From NCBI GenBank assembly GCA_902777835.1, contig CACYVC010000008.1:1-64000 (forward strand): a stretch of DNA of 64,000 bases. Direction: 5' to 3'. The notes below the pieces were generated by a model, which searched no databases, was not told the origin of the DNA, and saw only the letters and a list, made by a program, of their open reading frames with translations. This DNA is from an uncultured Bacteroidales bacterium. GTDB lineage: Bacteria > Bacteroidota > Bacteroidia > Bacteroidales > Muribaculaceae. Shown piece after piece: positions 26,176 to 34,933 of this stretch. Position 1 is the first letter of the stretch; each line of letters starts with the position of its first letter. Position numbers and translations under genes: made by a program.

Positions 26176-27192
26176 TTATTTATCGGTTTTTATTTTCTCA
26201 ACTATCTTATAAAATATCTCCACGGCCTCGTCTAGGGAGCCTTTGAACTCTCCTGCGGCAGCGTGCATGTGACCTCCTCCGCCAAAATAGGTGGCGCAAA
26301 TTGTATCGACAGCAAAATCACCCTCGCTCCGCATTGATACTTTGATGCAGTCGGGGTCCTCACGCATGAAGGTTGACCAATACACTTCTTTCACCGCAAG
26401 TGGCCGATTCACCAATCTCTCGGTGTCACCTGTCTTGTAACTGAAAGTCTCAAGATCATTGTGGTCAAGGGTAATCAGTGCTATGCTGTCATCAATGATG
26501 GTCATCTTATTGAGCAAGGCATAGCTGTGCAGCTTCAGACTGTTTAGTGGCACGGTATCCATCGCCTGCTTGTAGAGGTTGGGTTTATCGATGCCATAAC
26601 GCATGAGTTGAGCCATAATCTCGTACACCTCTGGATAAGAAGAACTCCATGAGAGATTGCCTGTGTCGGTCATTATTCCCACAAAAAGCAGTGATGCCAC
26701 TCGACGGTCAATATACTGAAGCCAGCTAGCCTCGCTTAAGATGCGATATACAACTTCGCAAGTTGATGACAGTTCTGGGAAGGAGAACATCAATGCAAAG
26801 TCTCGAGCAGGATTTAGGTGATGGTCGATAAGCACTTTCGGCGCTTTGCTTTCTTTGAGAAGAGGCGACATCTTGTCAACACGGTCGATGTTATTGTAAT
26901 CAAGGCACAAGATCAATTGCGTGTTCCTAATGATGTTGCCAGCACGCTTCTCGTTGAATGTGAAGGTGACATAATCAATTCCTTCGGTTGTGAACTCCAA
27001 CGACTGTGGTAACTGGTCGGGAATAATGACAGTGACATTCTTTCCCATTTTTTCCAAAGCAAGGCACAACCCCAAACTTGACCCAATAGCATCGCCGTCG
27101 GGTTTCTTGTGGCAGGTGATGACGATGCGTGTCACGCCTTCCAGTAGTTTCTTGAAATCATCAAGAGTTTCGGGGTTAATAATATTTATCAT
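26176..27192 (-). CDS. DHH-family phosphoesterase (NrnA-like)
   Basis: A 338-residue protein with the DHH motifs CHKKPDGDAIGSSLGL (residues 28-43), CLDYNN, VLIDHHLNP (the DHH box) and GIMTDTGNL, and the DHHA1 domain GGGGHMHAAAGEF near residue 305. NrnA-type enzymes degrade nano-RNAs and dephosphorylate pAp; c-di-AMP phosphodiesterases share the fold. The lack of membrane or PAS domains favours an NrnA-type role. It leads the operon with DUF4827 and glmM. TACCTTTG at 27224-27231 (minus strand) is the likely -7 box. Confidence 0.88.
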   Translation of the reverse strand: MINIINPETLDDFKKLLEGVTRIVITCHKKPDGDAIGSSLGLCLALEKMGKNVTVIIPDQLPQSLEFTTEGIDYVTFTFNEKRAGNIIRNTQLILCLDYNNIDRVDKMSPLLKESKAPKVLIDHHLNPARDFALMFSFPELSSTCEVVYRILSEASWLQYIDRRVASLLFVGIMTDTGNLSWSSSYPEVYEIMAQLMRYGIDKPNLYKQAMDTVPLNSLKLHSYALLNKMTIIDDSIALITLDHNDLETFSYKTGDTERLVNRPLAVKEVYWSTFMREDPDCIKVSMRSEGDFAVDTICATYFGGGGHMHAAAGEFKGSLDEAVEIFYKIVEKIKTDK

Positions 27193-27285
27193 GCCTTGTT
27201 GTCGTTTTTGACTTTCAAAGGCACAAAGGTAGGAATAAATTTCATACAGATAGCATTATGTTAGGTTTTTTTTAGAGTTATATGA

Positions 27286-27315
27286 TTGCATTAAATAAAA
27301 TAATGATTAACTTTG
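27286..27315 (+). promoter_or_regulatory. Promoter of the dsbD operon
   Basis: TTG (27286-27288), 19 bases, then TAACTTTG (27308-27315), 30 bases before the ATG. Confidence 0.75.
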
Positions 27316-27344
27316 CGCTTTGAAATCAAAAATCAATATCAGAA

Positions 27345-29387
27345 ATGCAAACTAAAAGACTTCTCAGTATTCTTATTGTGCTTACGCTATGCGCCTTTGC
27401 TGTACAAGCTCAAATGCTCAATCCGGTGAAGTGGACCAAAAGCGTGAAAATGACCGATGACAAGAATGGTATTATAACTTTCACTGCCAATATCGATAAG
27501 GGGTGGCACATGTATTCAAATGATACCCCTGATGGTGGTCCTATACCATTAAGCATTAAGTGGGATAAAAAAGAGGGCGTGAAGCTTGTTGGAGGACTCC
27601 AACACAGTAAGGCCCCTGCCACTATTGATGACGAGATGTTTGGAATGAAGGTACGTCAATGGGAGGGTACGGTCACTCTATCGCAGAAATTCACTACTAC
27701 ATCCGATAAATATAAGATAGAAGGAGAAGTCAGTTATCAAGCCTGTAGCGATCAAGGTTGCTTGCCTGGCAGTGAGTTGTTTGACTTCAGCGGCACTGTA
27801 AAAGGCAAAGAAGAAGCCAAAGAGGACGCTAAGGATGAAAAAAACGATGAAGCCGCAGTTGAAGAAGAAACCATAGAGGAGACTGCCGAGGATGAAGCTG
27901 TTATTGATTCGTTGTCAACAGTCACAGCATCTTCATCAATTGATGCCAAGAACGACCTTTGGGCACCAGTGAAGTTCAACGATAAAGAAGCCGAAGGCAC
28001 AGAGGGCAACAGCAACTCCTTGTGGTTCCTGTTCTGGACATGTTTCTTAGGTGGTTTCATCGCTCTGCTCACACCATGTGTTTGGCCCATTATTCCGCTC
28101 ACTGTGAGCTTTTTCCTAAAGAAAGGTAATAGCAAGAGTAAATCTATAAGTAGCGCTGTGACCTATGGTCTGTCGATAATCGTTATTTATGTGCTGCTTG
28201 GTCTGCTTGTCACTGCCATATTTGGCGCAAATGGCCTAAATGCCTTAGCCACCAATGCAGTGTGCAACATCATTTTCTTCTTGCTGCTGGTGCTCTTTGC
28301 CATCTCGTTCCTTGGAGCATTTGAGATAAAGCTTCCCGACTCGTGGTCGAGCAAAATGGATAGCCGCGCTGAGAAGACAACTGGTTTGTTGAGTATCTTC
28401 TTCATGGCGTTCACACTGGTGATTGTGTCGTTCTCATGTACAGGACCTATTATTGGCACTCTGCTTGTTCAGACTGCCACCAGCGGAAGTAAAATAGGTC
28501 CAATCGTGGGCATGTTTGGTTTTGCTTTGGCACTAGCAATACCATTCACTTTATTTGCGCTGTTCCCATCAGTTCTTAAGAAGCTTCCCAAATCAGGCAG
28601 CTGGCTCAACACTGTTAAGGTGGTGCTAGGTTTCCTGGAGTTGGCGCTGTCGCTCAAGTTCCTCTCGGTTGCTGACCTTGCTTATGGCTGGCACATCCTC
28701 GACCGTGAGACATTCCTTGCGTTGTGGATAGCGATATTCGGTCTTTTGGGACTATACCTGCTTGGTATGCTTCATCTCAAGAGCGATGGTGAAAAGAGGA
28801 AGCCTATAGGCGTAGTAAGGCTTATGTTAGGTATTATAACTTTGGCTTTCACTGCTTATTTGATTCCTGGTCTTTGGGGTGCTCCATTACGCACAACAAG
28901 TGCCTTTGTGCCTCCAATGTACACTCAGGACTATAATACCAACCCGGAGACCGTGAAAGAGTGGGAAGACTTTGAGGCTGGCATTGCTGCAGCAGAGAAG
29001 AATGGTAAACCCATATTCCTGGAGTTCTCAGGGTATGGCTGTGTGAACTGCAGAAAGATGGAGAGCGCTGTTATGGGTGTTGATAACGTGAAGAATGAGC
29101 TGAGCGAGAACTTCACTCATATTCGCCTCATGGTTGACGATAAGACCGAGCTTGACAAACCAATAACAATAGAGAAGGATGGAAAGGTTGTAAAGAAGAT
29201 TAGAACCGTTGGCGACAAATGGAGCTATCTGCAAGAAGTGAAATTCAACGCAAATTCCCAGCCTTATTATGTTGTGCTTAACTCTAAGGGCGAACTCATG
29301 TCAGGACCATTTGTCTATAAAGAAGACATTCAAGGGTTCCTCGACTTCTTGAAACGTGGAAAAGATAAATATGACAAGGAAAAATAA
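27345..29387 (+). CDS. dsbD: Protein-disulfide reductase DsbD
   Basis: A 680-residue protein in three parts: a signal peptide and periplasmic immunoglobulin-like domain (residues 1-160) containing YQACSDQGCLPG; an acidic linker; and an eight-helix membrane domain with the redox cysteines in LTPCVWPIIPL and FSCTGPIIGTLL. A C-terminal thioredoxin domain has CVNC (in FSGYGCVNCRKMES, about residue 564). It moves electrons from cytoplasmic thioredoxin to periplasmic thiols. The three-gene block behind it overlaps and is probably co-transcribed. Confidence 0.93.
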   Translation: MQTKRLLSILIVLTLCAFAVQAQMLNPVKWTKSVKMTDDKNGIITFTANIDKGWHMYSNDTPDGGPIPLSIKWDKKEGVKLVGGLQHSKAPATIDDEMFGMKVRQWEGTVTLSQKFTTTSDKYKIEGEVSYQACSDQGCLPGSELFDFSGTVKGKEEAKEDAKDEKNDEAAVEEETIEETAEDEAVIDSLSTVTASSSIDAKNDLWAPVKFNDKEAEGTEGNSNSLWFLFWTCFLGGFIALLTPCVWPIIPLTVSFFLKKGNSKSKSISSAVTYGLSIIVIYVLLGLLVTAIFGANGLNALATNAVCNIIFFLLLVLFAISFLGAFEIKLPDSWSSKMDSRAEKTTGLLSIFFMAFTLVIVSFSCTGPIIGTLLVQTATSGSKIGPIVGMFGFALALAIPFTLFALFPSVLKKLPKSGSWLNTVKVVLGFLELALSLKFLSVADLAYGWHILDRETFLALWIAIFGLLGLYLLGMLHLKSDGEKRKPIGVVRLMLGIITLAFTAYLIPGLWGAPLRTTSAFVPPMYTQDYNTNPETVKEWEDFEAGIAAAEKNGKPIFLEFSGYGCVNCRKMESAVMGVDNVKNELSENFTHIRLMVDDKTELDKPITIEKDGKVVKKIRTVGDKWSYLQEVKFNANSQPYYVVLNSKGELMSGPFVYKEDIQGFLDFLKRGKDKYDKEK

Positions 29388-30171
29388 CCGTGAGCAGAAA
29401 TTAGAAGCTTTTGGTAAACTTCTTGACGTGATCGACAACTTGCGTGAGAAGTGCCCGTGGGACTCGGTGCAGACCAACGAAAGCATGCGTCCCAACACCA
29501 TAGAGGAGGCAATGGAACTCGCCGAGGCCTTGCTCGGTGATGACAATAACACGATTAAAAAGGAACTTGGCGATGTGCTGCTGCATGTGCTACTCTATGC
29601 GCGCATAGGAGAGGAAAAAGGGGCCTACGACATCGCCGAAGTGTGTGATGCCCTCCGCCAGAAACTTATATATCGCCATCCTCATATTTATGGCAGTGAC
29701 AAAGTGAGTGGAGTGAAAGAGTTGCTCGAACACTGGGAGGTCATCAAAATGAAGGAGAAAGGAGGCAACAAGACCGTACTTGGTGGTGTGCCTTCTACTC
29801 TGCCGTCGCTCATCAAAGCCGAAAGGGTACAGGAGAAAGCTGCAAACGTAGGCTTTGACTGGGAAAAGAAAGAGGATGTGTGGGATAAAGTAAAGGAAGA
29901 GCTTGCCGAAGTGGAGGCCGAGCTAAAAGCTGGCAATGAGGTGAATACCGAGAAGGAATTTGGCGACCTTTTCTTTGCTATGGTAAATGCTGCAAGACTC
30001 TATGGCGTACGTCCCGACAATGCCCTTGAGAAGACTAATCTCAAGTTTATCGCTCGTTTCAATCATGTGGAGAAACGAGCAAAGGAACAAGGCAAGCGCC
30101 TCAATGAAATGACCCTTGCAGAGATGGACGAACTGTGGGATGAGGCAAAACACTTAAAGTTAGGAGAATGA
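29371..30171 (+). CDS. mazG: Nucleoside triphosphate pyrophosphohydrolase MazG
   Basis: A 266-residue two-domain MazG. The first domain has CPWDSVQTNESM and the metal-binding EEAMELAEALL then KKELGDVLLHVL. The second has EEDVWDKVKEELAEVEAEL then EKEFGDLFFAMVNAARL. It hydrolyses nucleoside triphosphates to monophosphates and pyrophosphate. The ATG at 29371 overlaps the dsbD end by 17 bases and has GGAAAA upstream, so translation is coupled. Confidence 0.94.
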   Translation: MTRKNNREQKLEAFGKLLDVIDNLREKCPWDSVQTNESMRPNTIEEAMELAEALLGDDNNTIKKELGDVLLHVLLYARIGEEKGAYDIAEVCDALRQKLIYRHPHIYGSDKVSGVKELLEHWEVIKMKEKGGNKTVLGGVPSTLPSLIKAERVQEKAANVGFDWEKKEDVWDKVKEELAEVEAELKAGNEVNTEKEFGDLFFAMVNAARLYGVRPDNALEKTNLKFIARFNHVEKRAKEQGKRLNEMTLAEMDELWDEAKHLKLGE

Positions 30172-32234
30172 AAGTCTGTGTTACCGAGAAACCCAGTGTT
30201 GCAAGAGACATAGCGCGGCTGCTTGGAGCTAACGACCGACATGAAGGCTACTTCGAGGGAAATGGCTACCAAGTGACATGGACCTTTGGCCACCTGTGCA
30301 CCCTGAAAGAGCCTAACGACTATACAGACTTGTGGAAACGGTGGAGCTTAGCTTCGTTGCCTATGATTCCGCAACGCTTTGGTATAAAGCTCATTGAAGA
30401 CGATAGCATAAAGAAACAGTTTAAGGTCATCGAAACACTTATCGCTAATGCCGACGAAGTGATTAATTGCGGTGATGCTGGTCAAGAAGGTGAGCTCATT
30501 CAGCGATGGGTGTATCAGAAAGCACGCTGCAATATACCAGTGAAGCGACTTTGGATTTCGTCGCTTACTGACGAGAGTATCCGCGAGGGGTTTCAACAAC
30601 TGCAAGATGCTTCAAATTTCGATAACCTCTATTTTGCAGGTCTTTCACGTGCCATCGGAGACTGGATTTTGGGCATGAACGCCACAAGGCTCTACACCCT
30701 CAAATATCGTAATTCCAATTCTCGCAATGTGCTGTCGATAGGTAGGGTTCAGACTCCAACCCTTGCTCTCATTGTGGCACGCCAACGCGAGATTGAGAAT
30801 TTTGTGCCTGAGGACTATTGGGAAATCAAGACTAAATATCGTGACACTATCTTTAATTCTACTAAGGGCAAGTTCAAGACTGAAGGCGCTGCAAGCGAAA
30901 TAGTTGAGAGCATCAAGGATTTTCCGCTCACAGTGACTTCTGTGGCAAAGAAGAAAGGCAAAGAGGCGCCACCGCGCCTATTTGACTTGACGAGCTTACA
31001 GGTAGAGTGTAATAAGAAATTCTCTTACAGCGCCGACGAGACGTTGCGACTCATTCAATCGCTTTATGAGAAAAAGGTTACCACTTATCCTCGTGTTGAT
31101 ACCACCTATTTGAGCGACGATATCTATCCTAAGATTTCAGGAATCATGCAAGCCATGAAGCCTTATGCTACTCTAACCCAGCCAGTTCTGGCTGGCAAAC
31201 TCCCCAAGAGCAAAAAGGTGTTTGACAACAGCAAGGTAACCGACCACCATGCTATAATTCCAACCAATGTTGACCCATCCAGTGTGTTCCTTACTCGCGA
31301 GGAGAAATTCGTCTATGACCTCGTTGCCAAGCGTTTTATAGCAGCCTTTTATCCTGACTGCGAGTTTTCTACAACAACTGTTATGGCAAGGGTCAACGAA
31401 TATGACTTCAAAGCCACTGGAAAGGAAATTCTCAAAGATGGTTGGCGAGTGATTTATAATAAGGACAAAGCGCAAGTCGTTGATTCTGATACCAAAGATA
31501 AAGATGAAGACGACAACGGCATCATGCCTACCTTTGTTGAGGGAGAGAGTGGTCCTCATAAGCCATCACTCTTGAAGAAGACTACTCAGCCCCCTAAATA
31601 TTATACCGAGGGAACTCTACTGCGCGCTATGGAGACAGCGGGCAAGTTTGTGGATGACGATGAGTTGCGTGATGCTATGAAGGAGAATGGCATTGGGCGA
31701 CCGTCAACCCGGGCGGCAATCATTGAGACTCTTCACAAGCGCCACTACATCGCCAAGCAGCGCAAGAGCCTTGTTGCTACGGCAGCAGGCATCCAGCTCA
31801 TTGATACTATAAAAGAGGAACTGCTCAAATCGGCGAAGCTCACTGGCTTGTGGGAGAATAAATTGCGTAAGATTGAGCGTGGCGAGTTCAGCGCTCAGCA
31901 GTTTATTGATGAACTCAAGGCGTTGGTCAACGAGATAGTTCTCAACGTGTTACGAGACAATTCAAGCACTATTATCAGTATGCCAAGCGACGATGAGAAA
32001 AAGAAATCGCAAAATGCCGACGGCGAGAAGAAACCACGCAAGCCACGACTTAAATCAATAGAAGAAATCGTTTGTCCTGCGTGCGGCAAGGGACACATCA
32101 TCAAGGGCCGCACGGCCTACGGATGCAGCGAGTTCCGGAACGGATGTGATATGCGTCTGCCCTTTGACACCTATCCTGCCGACCTCACTCCAGCTAAGCT
32201 CAACACCATGATTAAGAAAGCATTCAAGAAATGA
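30168..32234 (+). CDS. topB: DNA topoisomerase III
   Basis: A 688-residue type IA topoisomerase. The Toprim domain has VCVTEKPSVARDIAR and CGDAGQEGELIQRW; the catalytic tyrosine is in TTYPRVDTTYLS (about residue 310). There is one C-terminal zinc ribbon (CPACGKGH, then GCSEFRNGCDMRLPF) after a basic linker. It decatenates DNA and resolves recombination intermediates. Its ATG overlaps the mazG stop (ATGA). TopB proteins also occur on mobile elements, but the operon setting here is chromosomal. Confidence 0.94.
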   Translation: MKVCVTEKPSVARDIARLLGANDRHEGYFEGNGYQVTWTFGHLCTLKEPNDYTDLWKRWSLASLPMIPQRFGIKLIEDDSIKKQFKVIETLIANADEVINCGDAGQEGELIQRWVYQKARCNIPVKRLWISSLTDESIREGFQQLQDASNFDNLYFAGLSRAIGDWILGMNATRLYTLKYRNSNSRNVLSIGRVQTPTLALIVARQREIENFVPEDYWEIKTKYRDTIFNSTKGKFKTEGAASEIVESIKDFPLTVTSVAKKKGKEAPPRLFDLTSLQVECNKKFSYSADETLRLIQSLYEKKVTTYPRVDTTYLSDDIYPKISGIMQAMKPYATLTQPVLAGKLPKSKKVFDNSKVTDHHAIIPTNVDPSSVFLTREEKFVYDLVAKRFIAAFYPDCEFSTTTVMARVNEYDFKATGKEILKDGWRVIYNKDKAQVVDSDTKDKDEDDNGIMPTFVEGESGPHKPSLLKKTTQPPKYYTEGTLLRAMETAGKFVDDDELRDAMKENGIGRPSTRAAIIETLHKRHYIAKQRKSLVATAAGIQLIDTIKEELLKSAKLTGLWENKLRKIERGEFSAQQFIDELKALVNEIVLNVLRDNSSTIISMPSDDEKKKSQNADGEKKPRKPRLKSIEEIVCPACGKGHIIKGRTAYGCSEFRNGCDMRLPFDTYPADLTPAKLNTMIKKAFKK

Positions 32235-32431
32235 GTGATACAGTGCAGTATATAATTGTGGGCATTGTCGTTGCTGCTGCTTTTGCTCTGGCGGCACATA
32301 GCATTTACCGTGCCATCACTCACAAAAGGTCGGCCCTCAACCCCTGCGATAGCTGCAAACTCAAAGATAAGTGCAGCAAGGTGCGTGATAACTGTGAAAT
32401 TAACCAAGCAACCGAGGAGATTAAGAAATAA
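32231..32431 (+). CDS. Small Cys-rich membrane protein
   Basis: A 66-residue protein: one membrane helix (residues 7-26), then four cysteines in CDSCKLKDKC and a later Cys in RDNCEI. The layout recalls FeoB-associated Cys-rich membrane proteins, but feoB is not nearby. Its ATG overlaps the topB stop. Gene status is supported by the coupled start and coherent layout; the function is unknown, and a metal-binding role is a guess. Confidence 0.7.
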   Translation: MSDTVQYIIVGIVVAAAFALAAHSIYRAITHKRSALNPCDSCKLKDKCSKVRDNCEINQATEEIKK

Positions 32432-32459
32432 TCAAGATTCCAATTTCCAATGGAATGAA

Positions 32460-33335
32460 TTAGTCGAGAAATCGCTTCTCAAGTCCTTTGTAGTGGTCGA
32501 TGCGGCGGTCCCGGAGGAAGGGCCACCAGCGGCGCACTCGCTCAGTGCGGTCGAGGTCCACATCAATGATTTTCTCTTCCTCGTCGGTGCTTGAAGCGCA
32601 ATGCAGTATTTCCCCTTGTTGGCCAGCGATGAAGCTGCTTCCCCAGAACTCTATGCCATTGGTCTGACCGCTTGGATCAGGTTCTAGTCCCACACGATTG
32701 ACAGTTACAACTGGAATACCATTGGCAACTGCATGACCTAGCTGCACTGTCATCCAAGCGTTGAGTTGACGCATCTTTTCGTTTTCATTATCGCTGCTCT
32801 CAAAACCGATAGCTGTAGGGTAGATGAGGATATCGGCGCCTCGCAGCGCCATCAGTCGTGCTGCTTCAGGATACCATTGGTCCCAGCATACCAGCACACC
32901 GAGCCTGCCCACGCTGGTGTTGATAGGCTCAAATCCCAAGTCTCCAGGTGTGAAATAGAATTTCTCATAGTAGGCAGGATCATCGGGGATGTGCATTTTG
33001 CGGTATTTGCCAGCTATTGAGCCGTCTTTTTCAAATACAACAGCAGTGTTGTGGTACAATCCCTTAGCACGGCGTTCAAAAAGCGAAGTTACCAGCACTA
33101 CATTATTCTCTTTTGCTGCCTGTGAGTAAATCTCGGTCACGTCGCCAGGAATTGGTGTGGCAAGGTCGAAATAATTCACATTCTCCTCTTGGCAGAAATA
33201 AAGCGAGTCGTGTAGTTCTTGCATCACAATGAGCTGGGCTCCATCTTTTGCAAGGCTTGATATTTTCTCTAGCAGACGGGTGCGGTTGAGCTCCATCTCG
33301 CTGCAGTTGCGTTGTTGTATGATACCTATTTTCAT
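32460..33335 (-). CDS. aguB: N-carbamoylputrescine amidase
   Basis: A 291-residue nitrilase-superfamily amidase. The Glu-Lys-Cys triad is visible in MQELHDSLYF, YRKMHIPDDP and VCWDQWYPEAARL. It hydrolyses N-carbamoylputrescine to putrescine, CO2 and ammonia. The ATG at 33335 overlaps the aguA stop (ATGA), which decides the start over an upstream GTG. With aguA it gives a complete arginine-decarboxylase-route putrescine pathway from agmatine. Confidence 0.94.
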   Translation of the reverse strand: MKIGIIQQRNCSEMELNRTRLLEKISSLAKDGAQLIVMQELHDSLYFCQEENVNYFDLATPIPGDVTEIYSQAAKENNVVLVTSLFERRAKGLYHNTAVVFEKDGSIAGKYRKMHIPDDPAYYEKFYFTPGDLGFEPINTSVGRLGVLVCWDQWYPEAARLMALRGADILIYPTAIGFESSDNENEKMRQLNAWMTVQLGHAVANGIPVVTVNRVGLEPDPSGQTNGIEFWGSSFIAGQQGEILHCASSTDEEEKIIDVDLDRTERVRRWWPFLRDRRIDHYKGLEKRFLD

Positions 33336-34369
33336 ATTTTCAAGAATTTTTTGGGTATCTGCATAGTGATGCAATGCAGTGACCCATGTTGTTGAATTAA
33401 TGCGTTGCAGTCGATGCCCACAACGTGGCGATTGGGAAATACTTGTGATATTGTATCGAGTGCCAATTTGTCATTTTCGGGTTGATTATAAATTGGTGCA
33501 AGCACCTGCGTGTTTGTTATCAGGAAGTTGGCATAGGTGGCAGGTAGCCTCATGCCATCTTGATCATATATAGGCGCAGGGCATGGTAGTGGCACAAGCT
33601 TGAAAGGCTCACCTTGTGCGTTGGTCATTGCTTTGAGTTCTTGTTCCATGCGTTGCAGAGAGGCATATTGCTCATCAGTTTTGTCGTCACATTTCACGTA
33701 GAGAATAGTGTTGTTAGGAGCGAGGCGAGCAAGGGTGTCGATGTGTGCGTCGGTATCGTCGCCGCTCAGTTCACCGTTGTCGAGCCATAGCACTTTCTTT
33801 GCACCGAGTCTAGCCTTGAGCATTTCTTCAATTTGTTGCTTGCTCAAATGTCTGTTCCGATTGGGCGACAGCAGGCATTGGCTTGTGGTGAGTATTGTGC
33901 CCATGCCGTCGCTCTCGATTGAGCCGCCTTCAAGTACAATGTCTTGGCAACATAGGTTTTCGGCATTGAAGATGCCATTTTGGAACATCTTCATGCAGAT
34001 TAGGTTGTCGTGGCACGCAGCAAACTTCAATCCCCAAGCATTGAATTTGAAGTCGAGCATCAGTTGCTTGGTGTTGTCAATTATAGATATGGGTCCGAAG
34101 TCTCGTGCCCAAGTGTCGTTGGTGTCTATTTCTTGGTATAAGATTCTATCGTTATGATCGATGTCGCTCAGTTGTCGTCTCACGTCATCAGTGTTTGGAG
34201 CAATAACGATGAGATGCATCTCGCGCACGACGGCGCGTGCCACCTCTTTGAAGCACGCTTGTGCCTCATCAAGCATGCGTGACCAGTCGGTGCCACGATG
34301 GGGCCACGCCAGCATTATGGCGTCTTGCGGTTCCCATTCGGCAGGGATGGTTTTTAGTTCATAGTTCAT
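33332..34369 (-). CDS. aguA: Agmatine deiminase
   Basis: A 345-residue member of the guanidino-modifying superfamily. PAEWEPQDAIMLAWPH (near residue 9) and LDNGELSGDDTDAHIDTLARL are typical, and the catalytic Cys is in GSLHCITMQIP at the end. It converts agmatine to N-carbamoylputrescine. The start codon lies inside a heptad array: the first codons are made of two ATGAACT units, and a second ATG seven bases downstream would reach a stop after two codons. The real family N-terminus begins only at about residue 6, so these codons look like repeat sequence drawn into the gene. Confidence 0.95.
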   Translation of the reverse strand: MNYELKTIPAEWEPQDAIMLAWPHRGTDWSRMLDEAQACFKEVARAVVREMHLIVIAPNTDDVRRQLSDIDHNDRILYQEIDTNDTWARDFGPISIIDNTKQLMLDFKFNAWGLKFAACHDNLICMKMFQNGIFNAENLCCQDIVLEGGSIESDGMGTILTTSQCLLSPNRNRHLSKQQIEEMLKARLGAKKVLWLDNGELSGDDTDAHIDTLARLAPNNTILYVKCDDKTDEQYASLQRMEQELKAMTNAQGEPFKLVPLPCPAPIYDQDGMRLPATYANFLITNTQVLAPIYNQPENDKLALDTISQVFPNRHVVGIDCNALIQQHGSLHCITMQIPKKFLKI

Positions 34370-34522
34370 AGTTCACAGTTGAGAGTTGAGAGTTGGGAGT
34401 GTGAGGGGAGAGTTGAGAGTGAGAGTTTCCCGACCTCCGTTCCACGTTCCACCTTCCACGTTCCACGAAATCCGTTCCACGAAATCCGTTCCACGTTCCA
34501 CCTTCCACGATCCACGAAATCC
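34356..34522. repeat. Long heptad array (about 23 units) overlapping the aguA start
   Basis: Units run AGTTCAT, AGTTCAT, AGTTCAC, AGTTGAG, AGTTGAG, AGTTGGG, AGTGTGA, one 6-base unit, AGTTGAG and so on. They then pass into 12 contiguous units of GTTCCAC, CTTCCAC, GATCCAC and GAAATCC (34439-34522), all multiples of seven. It fills the whole gap between aguA and the next gene, whose stop codon begins at 34524. Confidence 0.9.
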
Positions 34523-34523
34523 G

Positions 34524-34754
34524 TTAGAATTCCTCGCTCATGCTATCCCAGAAGTCTTCTCGGTCACGCATCTGCTCATCAATGAAATCTTGATAACCTG
34601 TCTTGTATCCGTAGCCCATATCCTCACACCAAAGCTTGTAGTCTTCTTCTAGTTGTGGGTCATCGTTCATCATGTCCACAAATTCTCGTTCTACCTCTTC
34701 GGTGTTGCTGAGTTGGTCGAGCAATGCCCTCAAAATTTCGGAAATGTCGTTCAT
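34524..34754 (-). CDS. Small acidic hypothetical protein
   Basis: A 76-residue, strongly acidic protein without signal peptide or membrane segment (EREFVDMMNDDPQLEEDYKLWCEDMGYGYKTGY lies within residues 22-54; the part quoted first is the acidic helix). I do not recognise the family. It has a plausible ATG, an upstream CAAAAATA (minus-strand TATTTTTG) at 34799-34806, and a stop codon touching the heptad array. Gene status is likely but not certain. Confidence 0.55.
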   Translation of the reverse strand: MNDISEILRALLDQLSNTEEVEREFVDMMNDDPQLEEDYKLWCEDMGYGYKTGYQDFIDEQMRDREDFWDSMSEEF

Positions 34755-34903
34755 GTTTATTAATTTGATAATTAGATGGTAAATGCATTTTAGTGGCTCA
34801 AAAATACAAATAATGGTGTGTTTAGCAATAGAAAATATAGAAAACTTATTAACAAGCGATGAAATTTAGTTGTTTTTGTTGTCAAAATAACTAAAAAATG
34901 CAC

Positions 34904-34911
34904 TACTTTTG
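34904..34911 (+). promoter_or_regulatory. -7 box of the DUF4836 gene
   Basis: TACTTTTG, 22 bases before the ATG at 34934; a TTG at 34879-34881 is slightly far (22 bases). Confidence 0.5.
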
Positions 34912-34933
34912 CACGCCAACAGAAGAAATCAGT

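Noticed and set aside
30168-32234. topB as a mark of an integrated element
   Set aside because: Single-copy context with dsbD and mazG, no integrase, relaxase or conjugation genes nearby.
34439-34522. Possible CRISPR-like repeat array
   Set aside because: Units are 7 bases without spacers, so it is a simple tandem array, not CRISPR.
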